DNA of 64,000 nt from an uncultured Clostridia bacterium. Its GTDB lineage: Bacteria; Bacillota; Clostridia; Christensenellales; Aristaeellaceae. Location of the stretch: positions 3,230-67,229 of the forward strand of contig CAKTXH010000002.1 of the NCBI GenBank assembly GCA_934630975.1. The letters are read 5' to 3'. The notes under the pieces were generated by a model. That model made no database searches, was not told the origin of the DNA, and saw only the letters and a program-made list of their open reading frames with translations. The first letter of the stretch is position 1; each line of letters opens with the position of its first letter. This document shows, piece after piece, positions 51,510-59,923 of this stretch. The position numbers were made by a program, and so were the translations under genes.

Positions 51510-51860
51510 ATGACGCTTCAAGAGTTTTATGCCCAAATCGGCGGCAACTACGCCGATACCGTCTGCCGCCTGTGCAACGATTCGCTCGTTCTGCGTTTCG
51601 TTAAAAAATATCCGGCCAATCCCTCTTTTGACGAGCTTCGCGACGCGATTGCGAAATCCGATTGGGAAACCGCTTTCCGCGCCGTGCATACGCTCAAGGG
51701 CGTTGCGCAGAACCTGGGGTTTGATCGGCTGTATGCCGTCAGCGTACCGCTGACCGAGGCCATGCGCGGCCCGAAACCACTCACCGATCCCGCCCTCTTC
51801 ACCGCCGTGGAAACCGTGCACAACGAAACCGTCGCCGCTATCGCGAAGCTGGACGCGTAA
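51510..51860 (+). CDS. HPt (histidine phosphotransfer) protein
   Basis: A 116-residue single-domain phosphotransfer protein. His60 in the AVHTLKGVAQNLG motif is the phosphorylation site. The four-helix pattern fits the HPt family and no other domain is present. GGAAAGGAAG lies 9 bases before ATG 51510; an ATG at 51489 overlaps the previous stop. Immediately downstream of the c-di-GMP regulator, it could carry phosphate between a kinase and its Asp56 or the receiver of the degenerate sensor at 46 kb. This relay is inference. Confidence 0.88.
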   Translation: MTLQEFYAQIGGNYADTVCRLCNDSLVLRFVKKYPANPSFDELRDAIAKSDWETAFRAVHTLKGVAQNLGFDRLYAVSVPLTEAMRGPKPLTDPALFTAVETVHNETVAAIAKLDA

Positions 51861-51886
51861 CCCGGTTTATCCTTTTTTGCAATATG

Positions 51887-51922
51887 AAAAGCCCCTGCCG
51901 TTTTGCCGCGGCAGGGGCTTTC
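51887..51922. terminator. Bidirectional terminator between HPt and capsule genes
   Basis: AAAGCCCCTGCCG pairs with CGGCAGGGGCTTT over a short loop, followed by T-rich sequence on the minus strand (TTTTC) and by CCGTT on the plus strand. Confidence 0.7.
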
Positions 51923-51962
51923 CGTTATAGGATGGTTATAGGATGATTTTTAGGATAGCGAA

Positions 51963-52685
51963 TCAAATCTGACCCGGGAATTCCATGCAGAGCCGATCGG
52001 CCGTTTCCTGCCCGAATCGCTTTTTCAGCGTTTGATAGCAGGCTTTCATGCGGCACGGGCGGCTGGTGACATTGTGCGCGTCGGACGCGGCCACGTCGAT
52101 ACAGCCTTTTTTCAGCATGGAATCGACCCACAATTGCGTAAAAAACGATTGTTTGCGGCAAATCGTATCCGCGTTCATCTGCATATGGATGCCGTATTGC
52201 TCCCGAAGCGCCTGAACGCGCCCCGGCCAGCGCAGGCATCTGTAACGCTCGATATGCGCGAAAATCGGCTGATATCCCACCGCCGTCAGCGCCTTCGCCG
52301 CGCCGCGCAGTTCGCTGTACGGCGCGGTCGGCAGAAACTCGACGAGCACATAATCGCTGTCCGCCAGCGTCGGGATCAGGCCGTCGCGAAGCATGCGCAC
52401 GGTCTGCGGCGTATAGAAGATTTCGCACCCGGGGAGGATCTCCAGCTGCATCTTCTGTTCGTCGCACCAGCGCTGCGCCTGCCCGATCCGCTGCATCATC
52501 TGCTCCATCGGGAAAGGCTTCATCCCCGGTTCGGCGTGCGGCGTCGCGATGATGCGGTCAATGCCGTTTTCCCATGCGCGCGTCAGCATCTGCCGGGTCT
52601 GTTCCCACGTCTGCGCGCCGTCATCCAGCCCATAAATCAGATGATGATGCATATCGACAAAGCCGTAAGCAGGCGCTTGCATCAA
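51963..52685 (-). CDS. CpsB/YwqE-type PHP tyrosine phosphatase
   Basis: A 240-residue manganese-dependent phosphatase of the PHP fold that dephosphorylates the capsule kinase CpsD. The N-terminal metal motif is VDMHHHLIYGLDDGA, later metal histidines are in ATPHAEPG and AHIERY, and the final AASDAHN motif is present. Its length is as expected. The start overlaps the kinase stop, and it ends the capsule-control operon (Wzz, CpsD, CpsB). Confidence 0.92.
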   Translation of the reverse strand: MMQAPAYGFVDMHHHLIYGLDDGAQTWEQTRQMLTRAWENGIDRIIATPHAEPGMKPFPMEQMMQRIGQAQRWCDEQKMQLEILPGCEIFYTPQTVRMLRDGLIPTLADSDYVLVEFLPTAPYSELRGAAKALTAVGYQPIFAHIERYRCLRWPGRVQALREQYGIHMQMNADTICRKQSFFTQLWVDSMLKKGCIDVAASDAHNVTSRPCRMKACYQTLKKRFGQETADRLCMEFPGQI

Positions 52686-53416
52686 TCCTTATCGCTCTTC
52701 TTTCCGTCTTTTCCGTAATAGCCGGATTTGTAATAGTGATTATAATACGACTTATTATAATACTTTTTCGCGCTCAGCGTATCAAACGTCACCTTGTTGA
52801 GGATGCAGCCGAGAATCGGGCAGCCGGATTGTTCCATCTGGTGCTTCGCGTCCACCAGCTCGCGGCGGCGGGTCGAATTGTAATTCACAACCAGCACAGC
52901 GCCGTCGCAGCGCTTCGCGATTTCCGCCGCGTCAACCACAATGCCGATCGGCGGCGTATCGACGAGAATCAGATCGAACTGCTGCGCCAGATGGTTGAGC
53001 ATTTCATCGAAATACGGCGTATCAATCAGCGTCATCGGGGAGGAAATATCGCGCCCCGCCGGCATGATGCAGGCACCGTACATGTTCGTTTCATAAATGC
53101 AGTCGTCCAGCTCGCAATGCCCCGCCAGATAATGCGCAAGGCCGAGCATTTCGCCTTCCGTTTCCAGCCGAAGGGTGGAAACAATCTGGCTGCGGCGCAG
53201 ATCCGCGTCAACCAGCAGCACGCGCTTGCCGCGCTTGGCCATATTGTGCAGAATATTCAAGCACATGTACGACTTGCCCGCGCCCGGCATATAGCTGGTG
53301 ATCGCGACGCGCTTGCAGTCGCGCCCGGAGAAGGAAAGGTTGGTGCAGATCGTGTTGATTGCTTCCGTGCCGGTGTAATCGAGCGCATTAAAGCGCTTAA
53401 TTTTTGCCTGTCTCAT
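52682..53416 (-). CDS. Capsule tyrosine kinase CpsD/CapB
   Basis: A 244-residue cytoplasmic BY-kinase. The Walker A motif is SYMPGAGKS (Lys48), Walker A' VLLVDADLR (about 69-77), and Walker B LILVDTPP. The C-terminus is a tyrosine cluster (YYNKSYYNHYYKSGYYG), the autophosphorylation tail. It overlaps the Wzz stop by 20 bases. Family knowledge: it needs the membrane activator encoded upstream to be active, and its phosphorylation state controls polysaccharide chain length. Confidence 0.94.
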   Translation of the reverse strand: MRQAKIKRFNALDYTGTEAINTICTNLSFSGRDCKRVAITSYMPGAGKSYMCLNILHNMAKRGKRVLLVDADLRRSQIVSTLRLETEGEMLGLAHYLAGHCELDDCIYETNMYGACIMPAGRDISSPMTLIDTPYFDEMLNHLAQQFDLILVDTPPIGIVVDAAEIAKRCDGAVLVVNYNSTRRRELVDAKHQMEQSGCPILGCILNKVTFDTLSAKKYYNKSYYNHYYKSGYYGKDGKKSDKD

Positions 53417-54191
53417 GGGCTTCCTTCTCCTTTCTTCCCGCCGTGCGGCGCGCCTGCGTACTCTTGGTCTGCTTGGGCATCACGCCGAGCGTCGGAAGCT
53501 GCACGTATTTCTCGATATCGTCCACGCTGCGCAGGCGGTCATCCAGCAGGAACTGCACGACGATCACACCGCAGCTCAGCAGCAGGCCGACCATGAAGCC
53601 AAGCAGAATGTTCTTGCTCTTGTTCGGGGAGGACGGCCTGCTGGGCAGCAGCGCCTCCTCGAAGATATTCGGCTGTTCGGTGTCCATCTTCACGGCGATA
53701 AACTCGCGCGCCACCTGCGCGTAAGTATCCGCCAAATCCTTGGCTTCCTGCGGATCGGCAGAAACGACGTTGATGTACAAAATACGCGTATCCTGCGGAT
53801 TCGTCACGGAAACCATGCCCGCCAGCTCGCTGTACGTGTAATCCAGCCCGAGCCGCTGGAGCACCATTTCATGGACATGCCAGTTGGAGAAAACCTCCGT
53901 GTAGTCGCTGGCCAGATAGTTGCCGATCTGCAAATCCGAAAGGTTGATTGCGGAATCCTTCGCGTTGACCACGTACAGCTTGGAGGTCGCCGTATACATG
54001 GGCGTCACGAAATAAATCGTATACACACCGGCAATCAGCGCACCGAGCACACAGGCCAACACAATGATCTTCCATTTTTCAATCAAACGATACAACAATT
54101 CAACGAGGTCAATTTCGTCTGCCCCGCTCTCTTCGGGCTGCCCGGCCCACGTCTGCTTTCTGTCAAGCTCCTGCTTCTGCGGCTGCTGCAT
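53397..54191 (-). CDS. Wzz/CapA-type polysaccharide co-polymerase (kinase activator)
   Basis: A 264-residue membrane protein. Two TM helices (about 42-62 and 195-215) flank an extracytoplasmic domain of about 130 residues, as in Gram-positive Wzz (CpsC/CapA). The C-terminal basic tail (KQTKSTQARRTAGRKEKEA) is expected to contact CpsD. The second TM is followed by LLDDRLRSVDDIEKY, near the family consensus for kinase activation. It is the first gene of the Wzz-CpsD-CpsB operon. Confidence 0.9.
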   Translation of the reverse strand: MQQPQKQELDRKQTWAGQPEESGADEIDLVELLYRLIEKWKIIVLACVLGALIAGVYTIYFVTPMYTATSKLYVVNAKDSAINLSDLQIGNYLASDYTEVFSNWHVHEMVLQRLGLDYTYSELAGMVSVTNPQDTRILYINVVSADPQEAKDLADTYAQVAREFIAVKMDTEQPNIFEEALLPSRPSSPNKSKNILLGFMVGLLLSCGVIVVQFLLDDRLRSVDDIEKYVQLPTLGVMPKQTKSTQARRTAGRKEKEAHETGKN

Positions 54192-54232
54192 GCTCTATCT
54201 CCTATCCTCTTTTGGTACATCCCTTATACGCC

Positions 54233-54270
54233 AAAAAGCGGGGCGCATCTTTTACCTCGATGCGCCCCGC
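54233..54270 (-). terminator. Terminator after the 54.3 kb secreted-protein gene
   Basis: GCGGGGCGCATC pairs with GATGCGCCCCGC (12 bp) on the minus strand, followed by TTTTTGG. Confidence 0.85.
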
Positions 54271-54279
54271 CCAATTTGC

Positions 54280-54891
54280 TTAGTCGTTGAGCACCGCCAT
54301 AGCCACGGCTGCAGCGTCGTTCATCTGCTCGACAAGCTCCGCCGGGAACACGACGGCGATATCGCCGTTCTCCAGCACCTCAGCGTCAAGCGCAACCCAC
54401 TCGACGTTGTACTGGCCGTTCGCGTCGCGGGTGCCGTCATACAGGCCGATCACGACGACAACGTTCTGATCCATCTCATACTTGGTCGTGAACGTGAAGG
54501 TGACCTTCACATCCGTCGCGGTCTCCATCTGGCCCACAATCTCAAGGGTGATGAACTCGTTCATCATCAGCTTGCTGGCGTTCACGCCTTCCGGCAGCAG
54601 CACGGCAATCGCTTTCTGGGTCTCAGCCGGGAAATACGCAACGGCGGTCTTGCCGTTCACGAAAACTTCCTGATAAATCTTGGCGATTTCCTCAGTCACC
54701 GGGGCGGCGTCCTCAGCCACTTCGATGTCCCAGCCCGTCACGGCTTCAACCGTGCCGTCTTCCTTCACGGCCTCAACCGTCTTCACCTGGGTCACGTCGG
54801 TCGTCGTCTTGCTGGGAACGGCGTCCGCCATTGCGCCGGCGGCGCTGAGCGCGAGCAGCATGCTCGCAAGCACGCACGCAAACTTCTTCAT
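54280..54891 (-). CDS. Secreted protein of unknown function, capsule-cluster associated
   Basis: A 203-residue protein with a signal peptide (MKKFACVLASMLLALSAAGAMA) cleaved near residue 22. The mature part is acidic, with Val- and Thr-rich beta strands and no cysteine. No family is recognised. TAGGAGGATGGTTTT gives a strong ribosome site. It follows the LCP gene by 50 bases and ends at a strong terminator, so the two are probably co-transcribed and it may be a cell-wall or capsule-associated factor; this is inference. Confidence 0.75.
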   Translation of the reverse strand: MKKFACVLASMLLALSAAGAMADAVPSKTTTDVTQVKTVEAVKEDGTVEAVTGWDIEVAEDAAPVTEEIAKIYQEVFVNGKTAVAYFPAETQKAIAVLLPEGVNASKLMMNEFITLEIVGQMETATDVKVTFTFTTKYEMDQNVVVVIGLYDGTRDANGQYNVEWVALDAEVLENGDIAVVFPAELVEQMNDAAAVAMAVLND

Positions 54892-54941
54892 AAAACCATC
54901 CTCCTATTTTTCCTTTTGAGATCTTGTCAGTAACGCCTTTT

Positions 54942-55961
54942 TTATTCCCGCTTTGTATAGAACGCGTCGAGAACAAAATCGACGATGGACTGCTCGTCGG
55001 CGTGGAACTCCATAAACCCGTCTTCGCCGATCACATGATCGCCTTCCAGATATTGAACGGGTTCCACCTCGTAACTATACGCCCGGTTGATCTCGTTGAT
55101 CATCCGCCCCCGAACCATGTTCGTGGTCAGGTATGGCGTGAGCGTATCCAGCATGGTATTGACAAAGCCGCTGGATTCATCAATCTTTTCGCGGATCAGC
55201 GGCACGGCGGCATCCATAAAGATGCGCTGGCGCGTCATACGCGCCTCGTTCGTTCCGTCGGCCACGTCCGTGCGGCGGCGAACCAGCGTAACCGCCTGTT
55301 CGCCCGTCAGCGTGAGCGTCGCGCCCGCCCGCATCGTCGGGTCGGCCGTCGTGAAATCATCCTGAAGCGTCACCGTCACGCCGCCGAGCAAATCGTTCAG
55401 CGCCGCAATCGCATCCAGCGGGATTTCCATATACAGCTCCAGCTCCGGGCAGCCGAGCAGACCCTGCACCGCGCTCATCGTGTTCTTGCATCGCTCCTGC
55501 CTGTCCATGCCGTAACCGTGGGAAAGGCAGATCTGCATCACACGCGAACCCGCGTCGTTGCCGAACAAGCCGAGCACGTTCACCGAGGTCATCGTGTCGC
55601 GGTCGATCTGCAATTGATGAATGGTCTTGTTTTTGTGATCCAGCACCAGCAGCAGCAGAAAATCGGATTGCCCGCCGTCTCGATAGCCCTTGATCTCGTC
55701 CGTTGATTGTTTGTCAATGCCGATCATCAGCAGCGAGGTCACGTTCATCTTCTGCTCATACGTCACGCCGCCGATTTCCACCGTCGGCACTTCGCCAAAG
55801 CCATCCGTCAGTTCGCCGCGCGTCTCCGTATATTTGTTCTTTTCCAAATACCGGCCGCCGACGTAACCCAGCGCAACCAAAATCGCCAATCCGATAAGAA
55901 CGGCGCCCGCCTTGAGCGCAAGCGTACGCCCGTCCTGCCTCTTAGGCCTGTAACGACCCAT
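54942..55961 (-). CDS. LytR-CpsA-Psr (LCP) family ligase
   Basis: A 339-residue enzyme that transfers polysaccharide from lipid carrier to peptidoglycan. Single TM near 18-40. LCP core (about 70-290): SLLMIGID, the phosphate-binding arginine cluster VRRRTDV and the DRDTMT region are visible. Length is at the short end of the family. A promoter is at 56012-56040. It is in the same genomic stretch as Wzz/CpsD/CpsB, consistent with a role in capsule attachment. Confidence 0.9.
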   Translation of the reverse strand: MGRYRPKRQDGRTLALKAGAVLIGLAILVALGYVGGRYLEKNKYTETRGELTDGFGEVPTVEIGGVTYEQKMNVTSLLMIGIDKQSTDEIKGYRDGGQSDFLLLLVLDHKNKTIHQLQIDRDTMTSVNVLGLFGNDAGSRVMQICLSHGYGMDRQERCKNTMSAVQGLLGCPELELYMEIPLDAIAALNDLLGGVTVTLQDDFTTADPTMRAGATLTLTGEQAVTLVRRRTDVADGTNEARMTRQRIFMDAAVPLIREKIDESSGFVNTMLDTLTPYLTTNMVRGRMINEINRAYSYEVEPVQYLEGDHVIGEDGFMEFHADEQSIVDFVLDAFYTKRE

Positions 55962-56011
55962 TTTCCCGCTCCTCCGTGCGCATGCATCAGCCTTTTGCCA
56001 TGCATGTCCAT

Positions 56012-56040
56012 ATTTTAGTTGATACTTACGTTTCTGTCAA
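56012..56040 (-). promoter_or_regulatory. Promoter of the LCP gene
   Basis: TTGACA and TAAAAT separated by 17 bases on the minus strand, about 50 bases before the LCP start. Confidence 0.75.
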
Positions 56041-56079
56041 GAGGGTTTGCGCATGTTTCCGAACAATTGTAACGTAATG

Positions 56080-58320
56080 TTACCAATCTTCCTGTGCGTT
56101 TTGGCGCTTCATTTCTTTCTGCCCCTGTTCGTACTGCGCGCGGTCAAAAACGCCGAACCTGCCCTTCTCGCTCTTCTTGATTCGGTACATGGCGTAATCG
56201 GCGCATTTGATCAAATCCATCATCTCCGTGCCGTCCTCCGGGTACCACGCGATGCCGCCGGAAACGTGGATGCGCGTCGCCGCGCCGTTGGGCAGGTTGA
56301 AATGGCTGTTCTCCACGCCGGAAATCAGCCGGTCAATCACCCGTTGCACCTCTTCTCGGGTCTCATAACCATAGATAAGGATGTTGAATTCGTCGCCAGA
56401 TACCCGCGCGCAGAGCGTGCCGTCCGGGATGTTGCGCGTGAAGCAGATCGCCGCTTCGTGGATGTATCGGTCTCCCCACTCGTGGCCGAACGTGTCGTTG
56501 GTGTGCTTGAGGTTATCCAGATCCATCATCACCACCGCAGCGTGCTTCATCTTATCGGGTTGATCGAATATCCGGCCCGCAAACCGATAGAACGCGCGGC
56601 GGTTGTAAAGCCCGGTCAGCAGGTCGTAATCGCGCTCCCGCTCGATGCGCATGCGTTCCCGCGTCGCCGTCGTCACATCCTCGGCCAGCACAATCACGCG
56701 GCTTTCAATCTGCGTCTCTTTCAGGCGCACATAGCGCTCTTTGCCATCCAGCGAACGCACGTGCACCAGCGTGCTGTCGCCCTTCTTCTCCATCGCCATC
56801 ACGTTTTTCGCCATCTGCTGGTGCAGGGTTTTGATTTTTCCCAGCGTCACGCTTCGCGCGTCGCCGCTCGGCACGCCCAGCAGCGGGAAGAAATTCTCCG
56901 TCGCAAACGCGGGCGCAACGTCCATATCCTTCGACGTATCGAATTCGCAGCCCGCGATATCCACGCTCGCCATATCCAGCATCCGCAGGAAGCGCGTCGA
57001 TGTGTTGATGGTTTCGCGGCTCAGCCCGGCGAACGCCTTTGCGAAGTGATCCAGCTCACGGATGCCCGTGGCGGACAGGCGCGGGATGCCGTTTTCGCCC
57101 GTTCTGGCAATATCCACCTCTTTGGACAGCTTGGCAATCGGCTTGGAAATCCGCTGCGCGATCAAAACGCTGCCCACCACGTCAAACAGGAGCATCAGCG
57201 CAATCGCCAGCAGGATCAGCCGTGCCACCCGGTCGGAGAACGCATACAGGCTTTGCGCCGAGGCCGCGCCCATCAGCACCCAAACCTCGTTGTCAAACGT
57301 CGCGTTCATATCGTAGAGCGTCAGCTTCTGCTTCTGCGTGACGTATTTGCGCCCGTCCAGCTCAAAAATAGAGCTTTCGTCCTTGCCCGCCGTCAGCGTG
57401 AGCGTTTCTCCTCTGCGCACCTTCGTCTTGCCGCTGGTCAGCTTCACCGAAGCGCGGTTCGTCGTCTTGTCGTACAGCGCCAGCAGATAGCTGCCGTCCG
57501 TGTCAAAGCCCAGCTCGCTGTACGGGAGCTGCGTATACAGGTAATCATCCAGCAGCTCGATGCCCAGCACGCCGTATATCGTGCCGTTCTCGAGCATCAG
57601 CGGCATGGAGTACGTCAGCCCGGAAGGCAGGCTCGACTGCGCGCTGGAATTCCAGCAGCCATAGTCGTGCGCTTCCAGTCTGCGCGTCGAGCGATAGGCT
57701 TCCATATATGGTTTGCAGAAATAATCGCCGTAGGATGTGCCGAAGTTGTAGCGCGTGTCCCAGCCCGTGTCGGTCGAAATGTTCATGGCCTTGACGGTCG
57801 AAATCGGCGCACATTCCAGCAGCAGATCGTTGTACTGCGTCGTCGCGCTCACTGTTGGATCGAGATCGCGCACATGGAAACCCGTCTTGGATTGCACGTT
57901 GCCGTCCAGGCTCGACGTGCTGAAGATGACGTATACGCCGGAAACCCTGTTGCGGTACATCGTCTCGATCATGTCCCCGCTGATCATGCCGATCAGTTTG
58001 CTCGCCTCTTTGGAGCTGCTTTCCAGCTCGTCCAGCGACAGCACGCCCTCGTCAATCGCGGCCTGCGTCTTTTCGTTGATGTTTTCGGCCAGCACACCGA
58101 TATCCGACCATTGCTGGGTCATCTGCGATTCCAGATAGGCGGCGCGGTTGGCCACCTGCTTGCTGAGGATGGAGCGCTCGTTGCTGTTCACCTGATCAAA
58201 AACGCCGCTCACATACAGAGAGGCCAGAAGAATTGCCGCTTGCAGCAAAATCAAAACCATAAGCGGCTGCATCACGGTGCAAAAGACGGTTTTGCCCTCT
58301 TTCTTCGGACTTTGTTTCAT
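56080..58320 (-). CDS. Membrane diguanylate cyclase with Cache-like sensor
   Basis: A 746-residue signalling enzyme. Layout: TM helix (20-40), large extracytoplasmic region (about 45-365, Cache-like), second TM (367-392), a HAMP-like linker (RISKPIAKLSKEVD), a PAS-like segment and a C-terminal GGDEF domain. The active-site motif is SGDEF (around 639-643) instead of GGDEF; such variants are active in some enzymes. DLLTGLYNRRAFYRF and the later SGGIAWYPEDG are conserved. ATG 58320 follows GGAGGGGCATC. It shares an operon with a substrate-binding lipoprotein upstream. Confidence 0.88.
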   Translation of the reverse strand: MKQSPKKEGKTVFCTVMQPLMVLILLQAAILLASLYVSGVFDQVNSNERSILSKQVANRAAYLESQMTQQWSDIGVLAENINEKTQAAIDEGVLSLDELESSSKEASKLIGMISGDMIETMYRNRVSGVYVIFSTSSLDGNVQSKTGFHVRDLDPTVSATTQYNDLLLECAPISTVKAMNISTDTGWDTRYNFGTSYGDYFCKPYMEAYRSTRRLEAHDYGCWNSSAQSSLPSGLTYSMPLMLENGTIYGVLGIELLDDYLYTQLPYSELGFDTDGSYLLALYDKTTNRASVKLTSGKTKVRRGETLTLTAGKDESSIFELDGRKYVTQKQKLTLYDMNATFDNEVWVLMGAASAQSLYAFSDRVARLILLAIALMLLFDVVGSVLIAQRISKPIAKLSKEVDIARTGENGIPRLSATGIRELDHFAKAFAGLSRETINTSTRFLRMLDMASVDIAGCEFDTSKDMDVAPAFATENFFPLLGVPSGDARSVTLGKIKTLHQQMAKNVMAMEKKGDSTLVHVRSLDGKERYVRLKETQIESRVIVLAEDVTTATRERMRIERERDYDLLTGLYNRRAFYRFAGRIFDQPDKMKHAAVVMMDLDNLKHTNDTFGHEWGDRYIHEAAICFTRNIPDGTLCARVSGDEFNILIYGYETREEVQRVIDRLISGVENSHFNLPNGAATRIHVSGGIAWYPEDGTEMMDLIKCADYAMYRIKKSEKGRFGVFDRAQYEQGQKEMKRQNAQEDW

Positions 58321-58348
58321 GATGCCCCTCCGTTTCCTGCCCGGCGCG

Positions 58349-59776
58349 TTACTGCCCGACAATCTCGTTCAGCTCTGTCATGATCTGGGCGTACCACGCG
58401 TCAAAGCGTTCCTCGCTCACAAATTCCGCCGTGGCTTCTTCCAGCGTCGCGCCGTTTTCCATCGCTTCCACCACGCTCTGGCGATCCGCCTGCGCCGCGT
58501 CGCTCATGGAGTATTCCAGCTTCTTGCGGGCGGCCGTGCCGGTCTCAAACACCTTCGTCGTGTACAGCGTGTTCTGCTGCACAACCTGCACCGCCGTTTT
58601 CAGGCTGTCCCGAACGCCCTTCTTCATGTTCGGGCTGCCTTTTTCAATCTTGGCCATGTCGTTATCCGCCACCGTCACCGGCAGATAGCCGGAACTGACG
58701 GAAAACTCGACCGCCCAGTCGCTCTGCGTGAACCATTTGAGGAAACGCGCGGCGGCCTCCACCTGCTCGTCGCTCTTGCGAATCACCACCATGCCCGCGC
58801 CCTGCTGCACGGCGTAATCCTCGCCGCCCTCAAACTTCGGCGCGGGGTAGGTCTTGACCTCGATGGAATAGCTTTCGTCGTCGCCGCTGGTCACATGATC
58901 CGGGAAGAACGTGCACCCGGCGGAAGAACCGACGAACGCAAGCACGTTGCCCGTCTTCATATCGTCGCTGCGGAAACGGCCGGAGGATGCGAAGTAGCCC
59001 TTCACATACGGCACGTAGTAGTTATCCCAAAGCCGCTTCGCCACATCGCGCGGCAGATTCACGGTCGTCTGCCCGTCCTTCGTTTCGAAAACGTCGCAGC
59101 CCAACTGTTTCGCGCCGATGATCATGTAATTGGCCATCGCGTCGCGGCCAAAGAGCGCCTTGCCGTCGTTCGGTGTCTCCGTCAGGCTGTCCGTCCACTC
59201 GTAGTAGCGCTGCGCCATCGCAGTCAGCCCCTCGACAGTCGCGAACTCGTCGGCGCTCGTGCCCGTCGCTTCCGCGAACTTCTGCCAGTCCGTGTCGTTA
59301 ACCACCAGCAGCTCTGTCGCCTTCGCTACCGGGAATACCTTCACGCTGCCGTCGCCCTTGAAGTCGCCCTCGGTGATGTAGCTTTCGATGTATTCCTTCT
59401 TATCCTTATCCGTCAGATACGGGCCGAGATCGGCAACGCGGCTCATGCTGTCCACCGCGTAGGCCGTATCCGCATAGGCCGAGAAAATATCCGGCACTTC
59501 CTGCGCGCCGACTTTGCCCTGCACCGCGTCTATCACGTTCTGTTCCAGATCGTCGACCGAACCGAGGCTCGACGCGGTGACGGTGATGCTGTTGTCCTTG
59601 CCTTCCGTCGCGTTAAACGCCTCCACAGCCTCGTTAAACGCGCCGAGCTGTTCGCCGTTGTAATATGTCCACACCGTCAGCGAAATCGGCTCTTTCTTCT
59701 TCGCGCAGCCCGTCATGCCGGCCAGTAGCGCGCAAAGGCACAGCAACCCCGCCGCCTTTTCCCATGTATTGCTCAT
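58349..59776 (-). CDS. Extracellular solute-binding lipoprotein
   Basis: A 475-residue lipoprotein (lipobox LAGMTGC, Cys24) of the family 1 solute-binding type used by carbohydrate ABC importers. The mature part begins with the strand ISLTVWTYYNGEQL. No ABC permease or ATPase lies beside it; instead a membrane diguanylate cyclase gene follows after 28 bases. It may feed binding status into the sensor domain of that cyclase. ATG 59776 follows GGAAGAGAAC; a longer frame to 59818 lacks a site. Ligand unknown. Confidence 0.9.
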   Translation of the reverse strand: MSNTWEKAAGLLCLCALLAGMTGCAKKKEPISLTVWTYYNGEQLGAFNEAVEAFNATEGKDNSITVTASSLGSVDDLEQNVIDAVQGKVGAQEVPDIFSAYADTAYAVDSMSRVADLGPYLTDKDKKEYIESYITEGDFKGDGSVKVFPVAKATELLVVNDTDWQKFAEATGTSADEFATVEGLTAMAQRYYEWTDSLTETPNDGKALFGRDAMANYMIIGAKQLGCDVFETKDGQTTVNLPRDVAKRLWDNYYVPYVKGYFASSGRFRSDDMKTGNVLAFVGSSAGCTFFPDHVTSGDDESYSIEVKTYPAPKFEGGEDYAVQQGAGMVVIRKSDEQVEAAARFLKWFTQSDWAVEFSVSSGYLPVTVADNDMAKIEKGSPNMKKGVRDSLKTAVQVVQQNTLYTTKVFETGTAARKKLEYSMSDAAQADRQSVVEAMENGATLEEATAEFVSEERFDAWYAQIMTELNEIVGQ

Positions 59777-59830
59777 GTTCTCTTCCAACTTTCCTATCTT
59801 ATGCCTCTTTGGACGCATAAATCAACATGA

Positions 59831-59859
59831 ATTATAGCACACGCATCCTTTTATTTCAA
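59831..59859 (-). promoter_or_regulatory. Promoter of the solute-binding/diguanylate cyclase operon
   Basis: TTGAAA and TATAAT with 17 bases between on the minus strand, about 55 bases before ATG 59776. Confidence 0.8.
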
Positions 59860-59877
59860 TAAAAACGTGAAAAACAC

Positions 59878-59910
59878 ACAAAAACGGGCCATCCTCTCCG
59901 ATAGCCCGTT
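59878..59910 (-). terminator. Terminator of the aspartate kinase gene
   Basis: AACGGGC and GCCCGTT pair on the minus strand with an internal ATC/GAT pairing, followed by TTTGTGTGTTTTTC. Confidence 0.75.
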
Positions 59911-59923
59911 TCGTATTCGTTTC

